64,000 nt of DNA from Limnohabitans sp. Bal53. GTDB lineage: Bacteria > Pseudomonadota > Gammaproteobacteria > Burkholderiales > Burkholderiaceae_C. Positions 1 to 9,505 of the stretch are shown piece by piece. Below the pieces are notes generated by a model. That model was not told the origin of the DNA and searched no databases. It saw nothing but the letters and a program-made list of their open reading frames with translations. The position numbers were made by a program, and so were the translations under genes. Position 1 is the stretch's first letter; every line of letters starts with the position of its first letter. Location: contig NZ_NESH01000002.1 in assembly GCF_003063355.1 (NCBI RefSeq), positions 744,001 through 808,000 on the forward strand, read 5' to 3'.

Positions 1-120
1 CTTGCTCGTGAATGTTTATCAGAGTGGCTCAGTTTTCAAAATAAAACAACAGCCCGCTGTCAATTGGTTCATCTTGTCTTGCTTTTTCATGTTCACATTC
101 CACTGATTCATTGGGGGTCG
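1..120. other. Intergenic edge, no gene seen
   Basis: This AT-rich stretch lies downstream of the leftward gene that ends at 121. I see no open frame with a ribosome binding site, no RNA gene and no clear hairpin with a T-run. Confidence 0.5.
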
Positions 121-906
121 TTATTGAGGTTTGGCCACTAAAAATACGGTTCTCATCCACTCGTCTTGGGCGGTCATGTCAGGCGGCGGGGGCAGGATGC
201 GCACTTGCAATGGCCCCAACTGCGGCATTTTTTGGGACAGCGCTGTACGCACCGACATCACTCTGAAAAACGCTTCTCTGGACAAGCGCTGGTTGCCCGA
301 CTCGGCCAGGGCGATGAGCTGATAGCTCACCCCTTGCGGCCATGGCCAAGCAGGCAATACGGCTGCGTTGGGTGGCAAGTCATATTCATTGATGCCAAAG
401 GCAAACTGCGTCACCACCGTCCCGCCCAGCGCCAGATTCAGCCGTTGCTGCGTTGTCGCTGCGCCCTCAGCCTCGGGTGAAGCGGCTGGGAGCGCGCGCT
501 CGGGCTGCGATGCAGCCACAACCTGGGGGCGCTTGATGCGGATTTCCGCAACACGAGGCGGCATCGGCGCTGGCTCAAGACGCAGGTCTGGCTCTGGCAA
601 TTCGCTGGCTGGGCCAGCTGGCGTCTGGGTGCCTGATTCCGGTTTGGGTGAGGGGCTGGTCTTGGGCGTCATGTCCAACAAAATTTGCTGCGCCTTGTCT
701 TGCCGCTGCTGTCCACTGCTGCCCTCCAGCATTTCTGTGACCTGCAATTGGGCTGCGGCCTTTTGCAAGATCAAGGCCTGCGAATTCAGGGTGACCAGAC
801 CCACGGTGAAAATGCCCACCAGAAACAACAAATTGAGCAAAACATTGATCAGGGCATCGACATAGCCCGGCCAATAGTTGGTCTCTTCTTTCAGGGCTGA
901 ACTCAT
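121..906 (-). CDS. MotB/OmpA-like single-pass membrane protein (second of pair)
   Basis: A 261-residue protein with one N-terminal membrane segment (about residues 15-40) preceded by the motif NYWPGYVDAL. A Pro/Ala-rich linker (about 75-150) follows, then a C-terminal domain that looks like a very degenerate OmpA/MotB peptidoglycan-binding fold. The start at 906 is chosen because its ATG overlaps the TGA of the upstream gene (ATGA), which implies translational coupling. The topology matches stator or TolR/MotB-type proteins anchored in the inner membrane with a periplasmic tail. No MotA/ExbB-type partner is visible in the window. The function is unknown; the MotB comparison is an inference from architecture. 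Confidence 0.7.
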   Translation of the reverse strand: MSSALKEETNYWPGYVDALINVLLNLLFLVGIFTVGLVTLNSQALILQKAAAQLQVTEMLEGSSGQQRQDKAQQILLDMTPKTSPSPKPESGTQTPAGPASELPEPDLRLEPAPMPPRVAEIRIKRPQVVAASQPERALPAASPEAEGAATTQQRLNLALGGTVVTQFAFGINEYDLPPNAAVLPAWPWPQGVSYQLIALAESGNQRLSREAFFRVMSVRTALSQKMPQLGPLQVRILPPPPDMTAQDEWMRTVFLVAKPQ

Positions 907-1565
907 GGCTGCCCTTTGAACTGGGGTTCGCGCTGGTGCCACTCGAGCGTGACCACGATTTCTCCGTCTGCGTATCCCCTGGGCGGTACATTGGACTTTT
1001 GCAGTCTCACTTGGATGCGTTTTTCATCCACGCCTTGCTGACGCAACAGTTGGTTGACCTTCATGATCAAGCGGTAACTTGTTTTTTCCATGACCGGGTC
1101 GGCAGCAACGGTGGAGGCTTGAATGACCCAATACAGCGGCTTGTCCGATTTCAAGCGCGCCATCAACGTGGCCAACTCTTGCGCCGCTTCTGGCGACAAG
1201 TCACCCACACCCGCCTCAAAGATCAAGCGAATTTGATCGGGCAGCGTTGCATCGGTTTTGGATGTTTTGGCCTCAACCCTGTCCTTGGCCTGCGGCTTTT
1301 CAGCCGTGGGCTTGGGTAACACCGGCGCAGGCGCAGGCGCAGGCACAGTGGGTGTGGGCGCTCTGAGCTCATCCTTTTTGCTGGCGTCCACCTCTTGCTC
1401 CAAACTGGCGCGCAAAAGCTGTTGCTCGTAGCGAGCCACCAAATTTTCAATTTGCGTCATGGCAAAGACCAAGATAGCCAGCAACAGCAGCAAGCTCAGC
1501 ACCAAGCTTGCGACTGCGGCCACATAGCCCGGCCAAACAGACGGCACCCCTTTACCCAGTTTCAT
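903..1565 (-). CDS. MotB/OmpA-like single-pass membrane protein (first of pair)
   Basis: A 220-residue protein with the same plan as its downstream partner: short cytoplasmic N-terminus, SVWPGYVAAV motif, one membrane segment (about 14-36), a charged Pro-rich linker, and a C-terminal domain from about residue 110. That domain has an OmpA-like pattern (LIFEAGVGDLSPEAAQEL, then an asparagine/arginine-poor helix and RIQVRLQ). The ATG at 1565 is preceded by AAAGG at suitable spacing and lines up the two paralogues at their WPGYV motifs. A longer in-frame start at 1646 exists but has no ribosome binding site. The pair probably forms one membrane complex; its role is unknown. Confidence 0.7.
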   Translation of the reverse strand: MKLGKGVPSVWPGYVAAVASLVLSLLLLLAILVFAMTQIENLVARYEQQLLRASLEQEVDASKKDELRAPTPTVPAPAPAPVLPKPTAEKPQAKDRVEAKTSKTDATLPDQIRLIFEAGVGDLSPEAAQELATLMARLKSDKPLYWVIQASTVAADPVMEKTSYRLIMKVNQLLRQQGVDEKRIQVRLQKSNVPPRGYADGEIVVTLEWHQREPQFKGQP

Positions 1566-1677
1566 TACAACCTTTGTGTTTTGGGCCCAGACAAGGCCAC
1601 TTTTCATCAACAAACGACCATAGGAGTACCCCAATTGGGTAATCAATTAATGTATTTAGGGTCGCGTTTATTTTTCA

Positions 1678-1706
1678 ATTTTAACTATTTAATAAGACAT
1701 TGACAA
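1678..1706 (-). promoter_or_regulatory. Candidate sigma-70 promoter of the MotB-like pair
   Basis: On the minus strand, TTGTCA and TAAAAT are separated by 17 bp in an AT-rich region, about 110 bp upstream of the start at 1565. The match and spacing are good for a housekeeping promoter, but AT-rich DNA gives such matches by chance. Confidence 0.4.
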
Positions 1707-1989
1707 ATCTAACGGTTAACAACCAACAATTGTTACAATTAGTACTTTAATATTCATTAAATAACCAAACATACCACTGCAAAGCCCTCTCTCTGGGGAC
1801 ATTCACAAGCGCTGGCATGAGGCCAACCGGGCACACTGGACTCGGCCTGAATGGTCAGAGCGACCACACCCGCACGGGCAAAAAAGGACGAAGGAATCAG
1901 AAAGAGACACCACGAGGCAGTCTCGCCTTCAGGAAGGCAGGCCCCGCGTGTGTAGGCCTTGCGCACGCTCGAGGGCCTGGCTGATGGCC
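1707..1989. other. Intergenic, no gene recognised
   Basis: The space between the MotB-like pair and acs is about 515 bp. Apart from the promoter candidate and the acs terminator I see nothing convincing. Open frames here lack ribosome binding sites and resemble no known family. Confidence 0.4.
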
Positions 1990-2025
1990 AAAAAAAATGC
2001 CAGTCGGCGCGTGGCTGACTGGCAT
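1990..2025 (-). terminator. Rho-independent terminator of acs
   Basis: On the minus strand a perfect 9-bp stem (ATGCCAGTC / GACTGGCAT) with an 11-base loop is followed by an eight-T run. It lies about 55 bp past the acs stop codon. Confidence 0.92.
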
Positions 2026-2080
2026 GGCCCCTGCATTGCGCAGGGGAAGTGGTGCCGGACCGTGCCGGCTGATCCAAAAA

Positions 2081-4042
2081 TCAGTAAGCCTGACCCAGCT
2101 GACCCAGAATGGCCGGGTTTTCCAAGGTGGAGATGTCTTGTGTGATTTCTTCGCCTTTGGCCAAGGAACGCAGCAAGCGGCGCATGATCTTGCCCGAACG
2201 GGTCTTGGGCAAGTTTTCGCCAAAGCGAATGTCTTTGGGCTTGGCGATCGGGCCAATTTCTTTGGCGATGTGGTCGCGCAACTGCTTGGCGATGGCTTTG
2301 CCTTCGTCGGTGTTGGGCAGCGAGCGCTTGAGCACCACGAAGGCGCAAATGGCCTCACCGGTGGTGTCGTCAGGACGGCCCACCACGGCGGCCTCGGCGA
2401 CCAACTCGGTGCAACTGACCAAAGCCGATTCGATTTCCATGGTGCCCATGCGGTGACCCGAGACGTTCAACACGTCGTCGATGCGGCCTGTGATGGTGAA
2501 GTAACCGGTCTTCTCGTCGCGGATCGCGCCGTCACCCGCCAGGTAGTACTTGCCCTTGAAGTCTTCAGGGTAATAAGACTTCTTGAAACGCTCGTTGTCA
2601 CCCCAGATGGTGCGGATCATGGACGGCCAAGGCTTCTTGCACACAAGGATGCCGCCTGTGCCCCAGGGGATATCGTTGCCCACTTCGTCAACAACCGCGA
2701 ACTGGATGCCGGGGAAAGGCAGTGTGCAAGAACCGGGCACCATGGGTGTGGCACCAGGCAGCGGCGTGATCATGTGGCCACCGGTTTCGGTCTGCCAGAA
2801 GGTGTCGACGATGGGGCAATTGCCGCCACCGACGTGCTGGTGGTACCACTCCCAAGCGGCGGGGTTGATCGGCTCGCCGACCGAGCCCAGCAAGCGCAGG
2901 CTGCTCAAGTTGTAGCTCTTGGGGTGCACGGCGTCGTTGGCTTCGGCGGCTTTGATGAGCGAGCGAATGGCGGTGGGCGCGGTGTAGAAGATCGAGACCT
3001 TGTGGTCTTGGATCATCTTCCAGAAGCGGCCTGCGTCGGGGTAGGTGGGCACGCCCTCGAACACGATCTCGGTGCCGCCCAGGGCCAGAGGGCCGTAGGT
3101 GATGTAGGTGTGGCCGGTGACCCAGCCGATGTCGGCCGTGCACCAGAACACATCGTCGGCCTTCAGGTCGAAGGTCCACTTGGTGGTCAGTGCGGCGTGC
3201 AGCAAATAGCCGCCGGTGCTGTGCTGAACGCCTTTGGGTTTGCCAGTGGAGCCTGAGGTGTAGAGCAAGAACAGGGGGTGCTCGGCACTGACCCACTCAG
3301 GCTCGCAGGTGGTGGCTTGTGTGTCGGCCAAGTCGGCCATCCACTGGTCGCGGCCAGCGGTCATGGCGATGTCCGCGCCCGAGCGCTTGACGACCAAGAC
3401 ATTTTGGATGGAGCCACAACCGCCCAAATTGATGGCGTCGTCCACGATGGCTTTGAGGGGCAGCAGCTTGCCACCGCGCACTTGGTTGTCGGCGGTGATG
3501 ACGGCGACAGCACCTGTGTCTTCGATGCGGTCACGCAGCGACTGGGCCGAGAAACCTCCGAACACGACCGAGTGCGTGGCGCCGATACGGGCGCAAGCCT
3601 GCATGGCGGCCACACCTTCGATGGACATGGAGATGTAGATGACCACGCGGTCACCCTTTTTGATGCCCAGGCTCTTCAAGGCGTTGGCGTATTGGCAGGT
3701 CTTGGCCAGCAGTTGGCTGTAAGTGACTTTGGTCACTTCGCCGCCGTCGGCTTCGAAGATGATGGCGGTTTTGTCGCCCAAGCCTTTTTCGACGTTGCGG
3801 TCCAAGCAGTTGTAAGAGGCGTTCAGGGTGCCGTCTTCAAACCACTTGAAGAAAGGCGCGTTGGACTCGTCCAGCACCTTGGTGAAGGGAGTTTTCCAAG
3901 TGATCAGCTCTTTGGCCAAGCGGGCCCAATAGCCTTCGTAATCGGTTTCGGCTTCCTTGCACAGCGCTTCGTACGCTGCCATGCCGGACACATGGGCGTT
4001 TTTCACGAAGTCGGCGCTGGGTTGATAAAGGGTGGAACTCAT
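2081..4042 (-). CDS. acs: Acetyl-CoA synthetase
   Basis: The enzyme activates acetate to acetyl-CoA through acetyl-AMP in the cytoplasm. The protein is 653 residues, the usual length. Adenylate-forming family motifs are clear: [12 protein letters not shown] at 260-271 (ATP loop), [10 protein letters not shown] near 413-422, and [15 protein letters not shown] near 528-541. The C-terminal TRSGKIMRR contains Lys618, which matches the conserved lysine known to be acetylated in this family to switch the enzyme off. The start at 4042 is chosen for the GGAG eight bases upstream and the typical N-terminus; an open extension to 4240 has no ribosome binding site. It is transcribed divergently from the UPF0114 gene and ends at a strong terminator. 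Confidence 0.97.
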   Translation of the reverse strand: MSSTLYQPSADFVKNAHVSGMAAYEALCKEAETDYEGYWARLAKELITWKTPFTKVLDESNAPFFKWFEDGTLNASYNCLDRNVEKGLGDKTAIIFEADGGEVTKVTYSQLLAKTCQYANALKSLGIKKGDRVVIYISMSIEGVAAMQACARIGATHSVVFGGFSAQSLRDRIEDTGAVAVITADNQVRGGKLLPLKAIVDDAINLGGCGSIQNVLVVKRSGADIAMTAGRDQWMADLADTQATTCEPEWVSAEHPLFLLYTSGSTGKPKGVQHSTGGYLLHAALTTKWTFDLKADDVFWCTADIGWVTGHTYITYGPLALGGTEIVFEGVPTYPDAGRFWKMIQDHKVSIFYTAPTAIRSLIKAAEANDAVHPKSYNLSSLRLLGSVGEPINPAAWEWYHQHVGGGNCPIVDTFWQTETGGHMITPLPGATPMVPGSCTLPFPGIQFAVVDEVGNDIPWGTGGILVCKKPWPSMIRTIWGDNERFKKSYYPEDFKGKYYLAGDGAIRDEKTGYFTITGRIDDVLNVSGHRMGTMEIESALVSCTELVAEAAVVGRPDDTTGEAICAFVVLKRSLPNTDEGKAIAKQLRDHIAKEIGPIAKPKDIRFGENLPKTRSGKIMRRLLRSLAKGEEITQDISTLENPAILGQLGQAY

Positions 4043-4224
4043 CAGATTTGTCTCCTCAATGACATGACAATTTTTGAAACTGGTGCAAATGTCGGCTTTC
4101 GCTCTTACAAACCACTGACTGACGCCAGTCTTGCACGGCCTTCCTGCAAAACGTGTCCGGCACCGTGTCTCGCACCCCCTAAAATCCGGGTTTGCCCGAA
4201 GCACCGTCTGCCCAAGGATCCAAC

Positions 4225-4830
4225 ATGACCTCTCCCCCACCTCGCCGAAAGACCACTTTGCGTCCCTTGCCCAATTTCATTTTTGCCAGCCGTTGGTTGC
4301 AATTGCCCCTGTATCTGGGCCTGATCGCTGCACAAGTCGTTTACGTCTTCCATTTCTGGGTCGAGTTGGTGCACTTGCTCGAGGCCGTCTTCGGCAGCCA
4401 GACCGCCTTGCAAGCCCTGATCACCAGCATCGGCTACAAGTCCGATGTGGCCATCACATCACTGAACGAAGCCATCATCATGCTGGTGGTGTTGGGTCTG
4501 ATCGATGTGGTCATGATCTCCAACCTGCTGATCATGGTGATCGTGGGTGGCTACGAGACTTTTGTCTCGCGCATGAATTTGGAAGAGCACCCCGATCAAC
4601 CCGAGTGGCTCAGCCATGTCAACGCCTCGGTGCTCAAGGTCAAACTGGCCACGGCCATCATCGGCATCAGCTCGATCCACCTGCTCAAGACCTTCATCAA
4701 CGCAGCCAACTACGACGAAAAAGTCCTGATTTGGCAAACCGTGATCCACATCACCTTCCTGTTCAGCGCTCTGGCCATCGCTTTGGCCGACCGCCTGATG
4801 TCGCACACCCAAGACAGCGCCCACCACTGA
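4225..4830 (+). CDS. UPF0114 (YqhA-like) inner-membrane protein
   Basis: A 201-residue protein with about four hydrophobic helices (near 24-45, 80-110, 140-165 and 175-195) and the typical YqhA/UPF0114 run [11 protein letters not shown], followed by a conserved acidic-hydrophobic pattern. ATG at 4225 has AAGGA six bases upstream; an upstream TTG at 4192 is in frame but poorly supported. The family is widespread in proteobacteria and has no firmly established function. The fumarase gene begins 22 bp downstream on the same strand, so the two are probably cotranscribed. Confidence 0.88.
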   Translation: MTSPPPRRKTTLRPLPNFIFASRWLQLPLYLGLIAAQVVYVFHFWVELVHLLEAVFGSQTALQALITSIGYKSDVAITSLNEAIIMLVVLGLIDVVMISNLLIMVIVGGYETFVSRMNLEEHPDQPEWLSHVNASVLKVKLATAIIGISSIHLLKTFINAANYDEKVLIWQTVIHITFLFSALAIALADRLMSHTQDSAHH

Positions 4831-4852
4831 TCCACCAACGGAGTCCCCGACC

Positions 4853-6406
4853 ATGACCACCCTGATCCAACAAGACGACCTGATCGAATCCGTCGCCGCC
4901 GCACTGCAGTACATCAGCTACTACCACCCGGCCGACTTCATCTCGCACCTGGCCAGCGCCTACGCCCGCGAGCAAAGCCCAGCCGCCAAGGACGCGATTG
5001 CGCAGATCCTGACCAACAGCAAGATGAGCGCCATCGGCCACCGTCCGCTGTGCCAAGACACCGGCATCGTCAACGTCTTTCTGGAAGTTGGCATGGACGT
5101 GAAATTTGACGGTTTCACCGGCAGCCTGGAAGACGCCATCAACGAAGGTGTGCGCCGTGGCTACAACCAGTCGGACAACATGCTGCGCGCCTCCGTGGTC
5201 TCTGACCCACACTTCAACCGCAAGAACACCAAGGACAACACCCCCGCCGTGATCTTCACCAAGATCGTGCCCGGCAACAAAGTGGATGTGACCGTGGCGG
5301 CCAAAGGCGGCGGCAGCGAGAACAAGTCCAAGATGATCATGCTCAACCCCGGCGACAGCATCGTCGACTGGGTGCTCAAAACCGTGCCCACCATGGGCGC
5401 GGGCTGGTGCCCACCCGGCATGCTGGGCATCGGCATTGGCGGCACCGCCGAAAAAGCCGTGCTCTTGGCCAAAGAAAGCCTGATGGACGACCTGGACATG
5501 TACCAGTTGCTCGAAAAATCCAGCCAAGGCGAGAAGCTCGACCAGGTCGAAGAGATGCGCCTGGAGCTCTACCACAAGGTCAACGCCTTGGGCATTGGCG
5601 CGCAAGGCCTGGGCGGTCTGACCACCGTGCTGGACATCAAGATCAAGATGTACCCCACGCACGCGGCCTCCAAGCCCGTGGCCATGATCCCCAACTGCGC
5701 CGCCACGCGGCACGCTCACTTCGTGCTCGACGGCTCTGGCCCCACGTATTTGGAAGCGCCTTCGCTGGACCTGTGGCCCAACGTGGGCTGGACGGCCGAC
5801 ACCGAAAAGAGCCAGCGTGTGGACCTGAACACCCTGACACCTGAGCAAGTCGCCGCTTGGAAACCCGGCCAAACGCTCTTGCTCAACGGCAAGATGCTGA
5901 CGGGCCGCGACGCCGCGCACAAGCGCATCCAGGACATGTTGGCCAAAGGCGAGAAGCTGCCCGTGGACTTCACCAACCGCGTCATTTACTACGTCGGCCC
6001 GGTGGACCCCGTCGGTGACGAGGCCGTGGGCCCCGCCGGCCCCACCACCGCCACCCGCATGGACGGCTTCACCGAAATGATGCTGGCCCAAACCGGCCTG
6101 ATCGCCATGATCGGCAAGGCCGAGCGCGGCCCGGTCGCCATTGAAGCCATCAAAAAGCACAAGAGCGCTTACCTGATGGCCGTGGGCGGCGCGGCTTATC
6201 TCGTGTCCAAGGCCATCAAACACGCCCAAGTGGTGGGCTTTGCCGACATGGGCATGGAAGCCATTTACGAATTCGACGTGGTGGACATGCCCGTCACGGT
6301 GGCGGTGGACGCGGGTGGCACCAGCGCCCACACCACCGGCCCCGCCGAGTGGCAAAAGCGCATCGCCACTGGCGAGTTCAAGGGCATTGGCGTCAACGCC
6401 GGTTAA
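4853..6406 (+). CDS. Class I (iron-sulfur) fumarate hydratase
   Basis: This enzyme interconverts fumarate and malate in the TCA cycle with an oxygen-sensitive [4Fe-4S] cluster. The 517-residue protein carries the class I signatures RPLCQDTGIVNVF at 64-76, GWCPPGMLGIGIGG at 184-197 and MIPNCAATRHAHF at 278-290. The three cysteines C67, C186 and C282 are spaced as cluster ligands. The C-terminal beta domain contains the substrate motif GPAGPTTATRMDGF. Its length fits the FumA/FumB type rather than the two-subunit type. GGAG precedes the ATG. It lies 22 bp behind the UPF0114 gene. Confidence 0.95.
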   Translation: MTTLIQQDDLIESVAAALQYISYYHPADFISHLASAYAREQSPAAKDAIAQILTNSKMSAIGHRPLCQDTGIVNVFLEVGMDVKFDGFTGSLEDAINEGVRRGYNQSDNMLRASVVSDPHFNRKNTKDNTPAVIFTKIVPGNKVDVTVAAKGGGSENKSKMIMLNPGDSIVDWVLKTVPTMGAGWCPPGMLGIGIGGTAEKAVLLAKESLMDDLDMYQLLEKSSQGEKLDQVEEMRLELYHKVNALGIGAQGLGGLTTVLDIKIKMYPTHAASKPVAMIPNCAATRHAHFVLDGSGPTYLEAPSLDLWPNVGWTADTEKSQRVDLNTLTPEQVAAWKPGQTLLLNGKMLTGRDAAHKRIQDMLAKGEKLPVDFTNRVIYYVGPVDPVGDEAVGPAGPTTATRMDGFTEMMLAQTGLIAMIGKAERGPVAIEAIKKHKSAYLMAVGGAAYLVSKAIKHAQVVGFADMGMEAIYEFDVVDMPVTVAVDAGGTSAHTTGPAEWQKRIATGEFKGIGVNAG

Positions 6407-6482
6407 ACCGTCAATGCGGGCCAAGCCGCCATCGCAAGGCACGAAGCGATCCATGGCTCACTGTGATGCAACCATCTGCCCG

Positions 6483-7337
6483 ATGAACGCCTCGATGCCC
6501 ATCGGGGTCTTTGACAGCGGCATTGGTGGCCTGAGCGTGCTGCAGGCCTTGCAAAAAGAGCTGCCGCACGAGCGCTTTGTGTACCTGGCCGACAACGCCC
6601 ACGCGCCCTATGGCGAAAAAAGCGAAGCCTTCATCCGCGAGCGTACCCACGCGATTGCCGATTACCTGCTGGGGCAGCACCACATCAAAGCCCTGGTCGT
6701 GGCCTGCAACACCGCCACCGCAGCGGCCATTCATGAGTTGCGTGCACGGCACCCTGCACTGCCGCTGGTCGGGCTGGAGCCCGCGCTCAAACCGGCCTTG
6801 GCTCTGAGTCGTACCCGGCGCATCGGGGTGATGGCCACCCGGGGCACGGTGGCCAGTGACAAATTCGCCCGCCTCTTGGCCAGCGTGCAAACCGAGGCAC
6901 ATTTTGAGGTGCAGGCTTGCAACGGCCTGGCCCTGGCCATCGAACAAAGCACCCTGCCCGATCAAGCCGAGGCTGCGCAAGCGCAAATCGCGCACTTGCT
7001 GCAGACCTACATCCAGGCCATGGGGCGCTTTGGCTGCGCAACGGGCGACATCGACACCTTGGTGCTGGGTTGCACCCACTATGTGTTCGTTGAAAACGAT
7101 TTGCGCCAGTTGTTGGGGCCCCATGTGCAACTGGTATCGACGGGTGAACCCGTGGCGCGTCAAACGCACCGCTTGCTGGCGGCGGCTGTATTGCTCAAAC
7201 CTGAAATGACAGACATGACTGCGCAGCCCATGCGCTTGTTGACCACGGGCGACTTGCAAGGCTTGCAAGCCGCGGCCCAGCGCTGGCTGGGCTTGCACCC
7301 CGAGGTCTGTGAGACTGTTCCTGCCTCGTTAGGCTGA
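6483..7337 (+). CDS. murI: Glutamate racemase
   Basis: It converts L- to D-glutamate for peptidoglycan. With the start at 6483 the protein is 284 residues. Family motifs are present: FDSGIGGLSVL at 10-20, LADNAHAPYGEKS at 35-47, and the two catalytic cysteines in ACNTATAA (C75) and LGCTHY (C197). The exact start is uncertain: ATGs at 6453, 6483 and 6495 are all in frame and none has a good ribosome binding site. The 6495 start would begin directly at MPIGVFDSGIGG. The gene follows fumarase by about 75 bp and converges with the transporter at 7421. Confidence 0.93.
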   Translation: MNASMPIGVFDSGIGGLSVLQALQKELPHERFVYLADNAHAPYGEKSEAFIRERTHAIADYLLGQHHIKALVVACNTATAAAIHELRARHPALPLVGLEPALKPALALSRTRRIGVMATRGTVASDKFARLLASVQTEAHFEVQACNGLALAIEQSTLPDQAEAAQAQIAHLLQTYIQAMGRFGCATGDIDTLVLGCTHYVFVENDLRQLLGPHVQLVSTGEPVARQTHRLLAAAVLLKPEMTDMTAQPMRLLTTGDLQGLQAAAQRWLGLHPEVCETVPASLG

Positions 7338-7342
7338 AGCTC

Positions 7343-7380
7343 GCGATGGGCCACCCCAGGGCGTGTGCCACGCCCATCGC
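7343..7380. terminator. Hairpin between convergent genes
   Basis: GCGATGGGC at 7343-7351 pairs with GCCCATCGC at 7372-7380. A nested alternative GGGCGTG-TGC-CACGCCC lies at 7359-7375. There is no T-run on either side, so termination here is only suggested by its position between convergent murI and the transporter gene. Confidence 0.4.
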
Positions 7381-7420
7381 CCACGAGGCACACGCCTAAG
7401 CGTCAATGACCCCTGAACCC

Positions 7421-8716
7421 TCAGGATTGCGCCGCCAAACGGCCACGCTCCACGTTCACAGGCATCAACAACACCAGGCCCAGCACAAACAACAAAGAGG
7501 TCGAGCCAATCGCCAAGCGCTGGTTACCATCACTCAGCCAAGTGATCAGACCGTAGGTCAGGGGTCCCAAAATACTGGCCAGACGGATGGCGAAGGTCCA
7601 CAGACCAAAAAACTGGCCCAGCCGCTGCGGCGGCACCATCAAACCCGCCATGGCCCGACCGGAAGACTGGCTCGAGCCCATGCAAAAACCGGCAATGGCC
7701 GCCGCCCACCAGAACATGGCCTTGTCGGTGGACAGCGCCGCAATAAAGCACGTCGCCACCCAACCCACCAGGGTCAACGCCAGCGTCAGCTTGTGCCCAA
7801 TGCGGTCTTGTACATGCCCCAGCAGCAAGGCCCCAGCAAAAGCGGCGATGTTGAGCACAAAGATAAGCACCATGGTCTCTTGCGGCTGAAAGCCAATGAC
7901 CTGCTCGGCATAAATGGCCGCCAAGGTGATCGCCACTGCCACCCCGCCTTGGTAGGCCACCGCACACGCGAGCAAACGGGTGAAGTCTGGGTATGGCATC
8001 GCCTCGCGCAAGGTCTGGCGCAAGCCTCGCAGACTTTGCACCACGGTGACCACCGGCGCATTCGGTTGCGGCGGTGAGTGCTCGCGCAGCAGGGCAAAGG
8101 TCACCAAAGCCGCAGCGCCATAAACGGCCGCTGTGATCCACATGGTCACCGGCACGAACTGGCTGCCCGACTCACCACGCGCCTGCGCAGCCAACACATA
8201 GGCCAAGCAAACGCCCAAGGTCAGCATGCCCCCGATGTAACCCAGCGACCAACCCCAGCCGCTGACGCGGCCCATGGCCTCAGGCCTGGCCAGCTCTGGC
8301 AAAAACGAGGCCGTGAGCGACTCGCCATACGAAAAGAAAGTGTTGGACAGCACCAGGATGAACAAGCCCAGTGCCACCTGGCCCGGCCCCACCAGCGACA
8401 AGGCCGCCGTGCTGATCACGCACCCGAGCGTGACCCACATGAGCATGCGTTTTTTGCCCGCCACCCGGTCGGCCCAGGCACCCAGCCCCGGCATGGTCAG
8501 CATCACAATCAAATAGGACAGGCTCAGCCCCGATGTCCAGGCCAAGGTGGCCCAATCGGCCCCGTCGGCCACACCACCGACAAAATAGGCAGCAAACACC
8601 GCCGTGATGACCACCGTGGAATAACCCGAGTTGGCGAAGTCGTACATCGCCCAGCCAAAGACCTCGCGTAAACGCACACCCGGATTGAGCGCCAAACGAA
8701 TGCCTTGGGCGTTCAT
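7421..8716 (-). CDS. UMF1-type MFS transporter
   Basis: A 431-residue protein with about twelve membrane helices. The N-terminal motif VFGWAMYDFANSGYSTVV marks the UMF1/Atg22-like branch of the major facilitator superfamily. The MFS loop motif GAWADRVAGKKRML appears after helix 2-3, and QDRIGHK in the second half. The substrate of bacterial UMF1 proteins is not established; eukaryotic Atg22 effluxes amino acids from vacuoles. It starts 12 bp behind the gene ending at 8729 and may be cotranscribed with it. Confidence 0.88.
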   Translation of the reverse strand: MNAQGIRLALNPGVRLREVFGWAMYDFANSGYSTVVITAVFAAYFVGGVADGADWATLAWTSGLSLSYLIVMLTMPGLGAWADRVAGKKRMLMWVTLGCVISTAALSLVGPGQVALGLFILVLSNTFFSYGESLTASFLPELARPEAMGRVSGWGWSLGYIGGMLTLGVCLAYVLAAQARGESGSQFVPVTMWITAAVYGAAALVTFALLREHSPPQPNAPVVTVVQSLRGLRQTLREAMPYPDFTRLLACAVAYQGGVAVAITLAAIYAEQVIGFQPQETMVLIFVLNIAAFAGALLLGHVQDRIGHKLTLALTLVGWVATCFIAALSTDKAMFWWAAAIAGFCMGSSQSSGRAMAGLMVPPQRLGQFFGLWTFAIRLASILGPLTYGLITWLSDGNQRLAIGSTSLLFVLGLVLLMPVNVERGRLAAQS

Positions 8717-8728
8717 GCGGTGGGCCGA

Positions 8729-9355
8729 TCAGTGCAGATGACGCGGGCGGCGACCGCCGCCGCCGTGGCCATTACCGCCACCTGGGCCGCGTGGCGGTTT
8801 GCCAATGTCCAAAGAGCTCACCAAGCTGTCAAAGCGCTGGCTGAACAGCTTGTCGATCTCAGTCACCACGCCCGACAGCTCCGCCCCATCAAAGTGGCGC
8901 TCCATCATGTTGACCACATCGTGCACCAGCAAATCGCGCTGGGCCTGCATGATGGCGCCTGGATCAGGCCCCACAAACAACATCACGAAATCGTCGCGCG
9001 ACTCACCGCCACGGGCCTCGTCCTCGTCGTCAAACTCGGTGTCGTAAAAGGTCACCTCGATCTGAGTGCCTGCAGAAGACAGATCATTGAGGTTCATGCA
9101 CAGGTCGTCCATGACCATGCGGAAATCCTCGTCGCCGCGCACGGTCCAGCACATGTTCAGGCGTTGGGTACTGGTGTCAAAACGGATACCCGGCTCCTCT
9201 TCGTAAAGGCTCACAGCGCCTTCATGCAAAGAACGCGCCCCTGCGTAATGCCAAAGGGGTTTGAGCGCTTCCTGAATCGCCTTGATGTCGGTGCCGGGTT
9301 TGATCGGCACATCACCATGCACGTGAATCTCAAGCGGTGCGTTGTCGTGGTTCAT
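8729..9355 (-). CDS. Conserved hypothetical protein with Gly/His/Arg tail
   Basis: A 208-residue soluble protein with no recognised motif. The first 185 residues look like a compact alpha/beta fold with an acidic stretch (YDTEFDDEDEARGG). The last 25 residues are a low-complexity tail, PPRGPGGGNGHGGGGRRPRH, that could bind nucleic acid or metal. The start at 9355 (MNHDNAPLEI) is chosen because further upstream the frame runs into the tRNA-Leu gene. It is probably cotranscribed with the UMF1 transporter. Function unknown. Confidence 0.75.
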   Translation of the reverse strand: MNHDNAPLEIHVHGDVPIKPGTDIKAIQEALKPLWHYAGARSLHEGAVSLYEEEPGIRFDTSTQRLNMCWTVRGDEDFRMVMDDLCMNLNDLSSAGTQIEVTFYDTEFDDEDEARGGESRDDFVMLFVGPDPGAIMQAQRDLLVHDVVNMMERHFDGAELSGVVTEIDKLFSQRFDSLVSSLDIGKPPRGPGGGNGHGGGGRRPRHLH

Positions 9356-9373
9356 GATGATGTATTCCTGAAA

Positions 9374-9466
9374 TGGTGCCCCGAACCGGAATCGAACCGG
9401 TACGCCCGCTATGAACGAAGCAACGGATTTTAAGTCCGGTGTGTCTACCAGTTTCACCACCGGGGC
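9374..9466 (-). tRNA. tRNA-Leu (UAA anticodon)
   Basis: On the minus strand a class II tRNA: acceptor GCCCCGG pairs with the 3' end, anticodon loop CTTAAAA reads TAA, there is a long variable arm and a GGTTCGATTCC T-arm, and CCA is encoded. Length 93 including CCA. Confidence 0.95.
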
Positions 9467-9505
9467 AGAGCGCTTATTGTGCCTTGATAAAGCACTGTTT
9501 CTGCT

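Noticed and set aside
1757..2358. Overlapping leftward open frames downstream of and inside acs.
   Set aside because: They lie across the acs terminator or in other frames of acs and resemble no protein.
4043..4224. A riboswitch or regulatory leader between acs and the UPF0114 gene.
   Set aside because: No recognisable structured element; only weak promoter-like hexamers.
4763..6454. A 563-codon open frame antisense to fumarase.
   Set aside because: It is Gly/His/Ala/Val-rich with no family pattern; fumarase on the other strand has full motifs. It is a codon-bias shadow.
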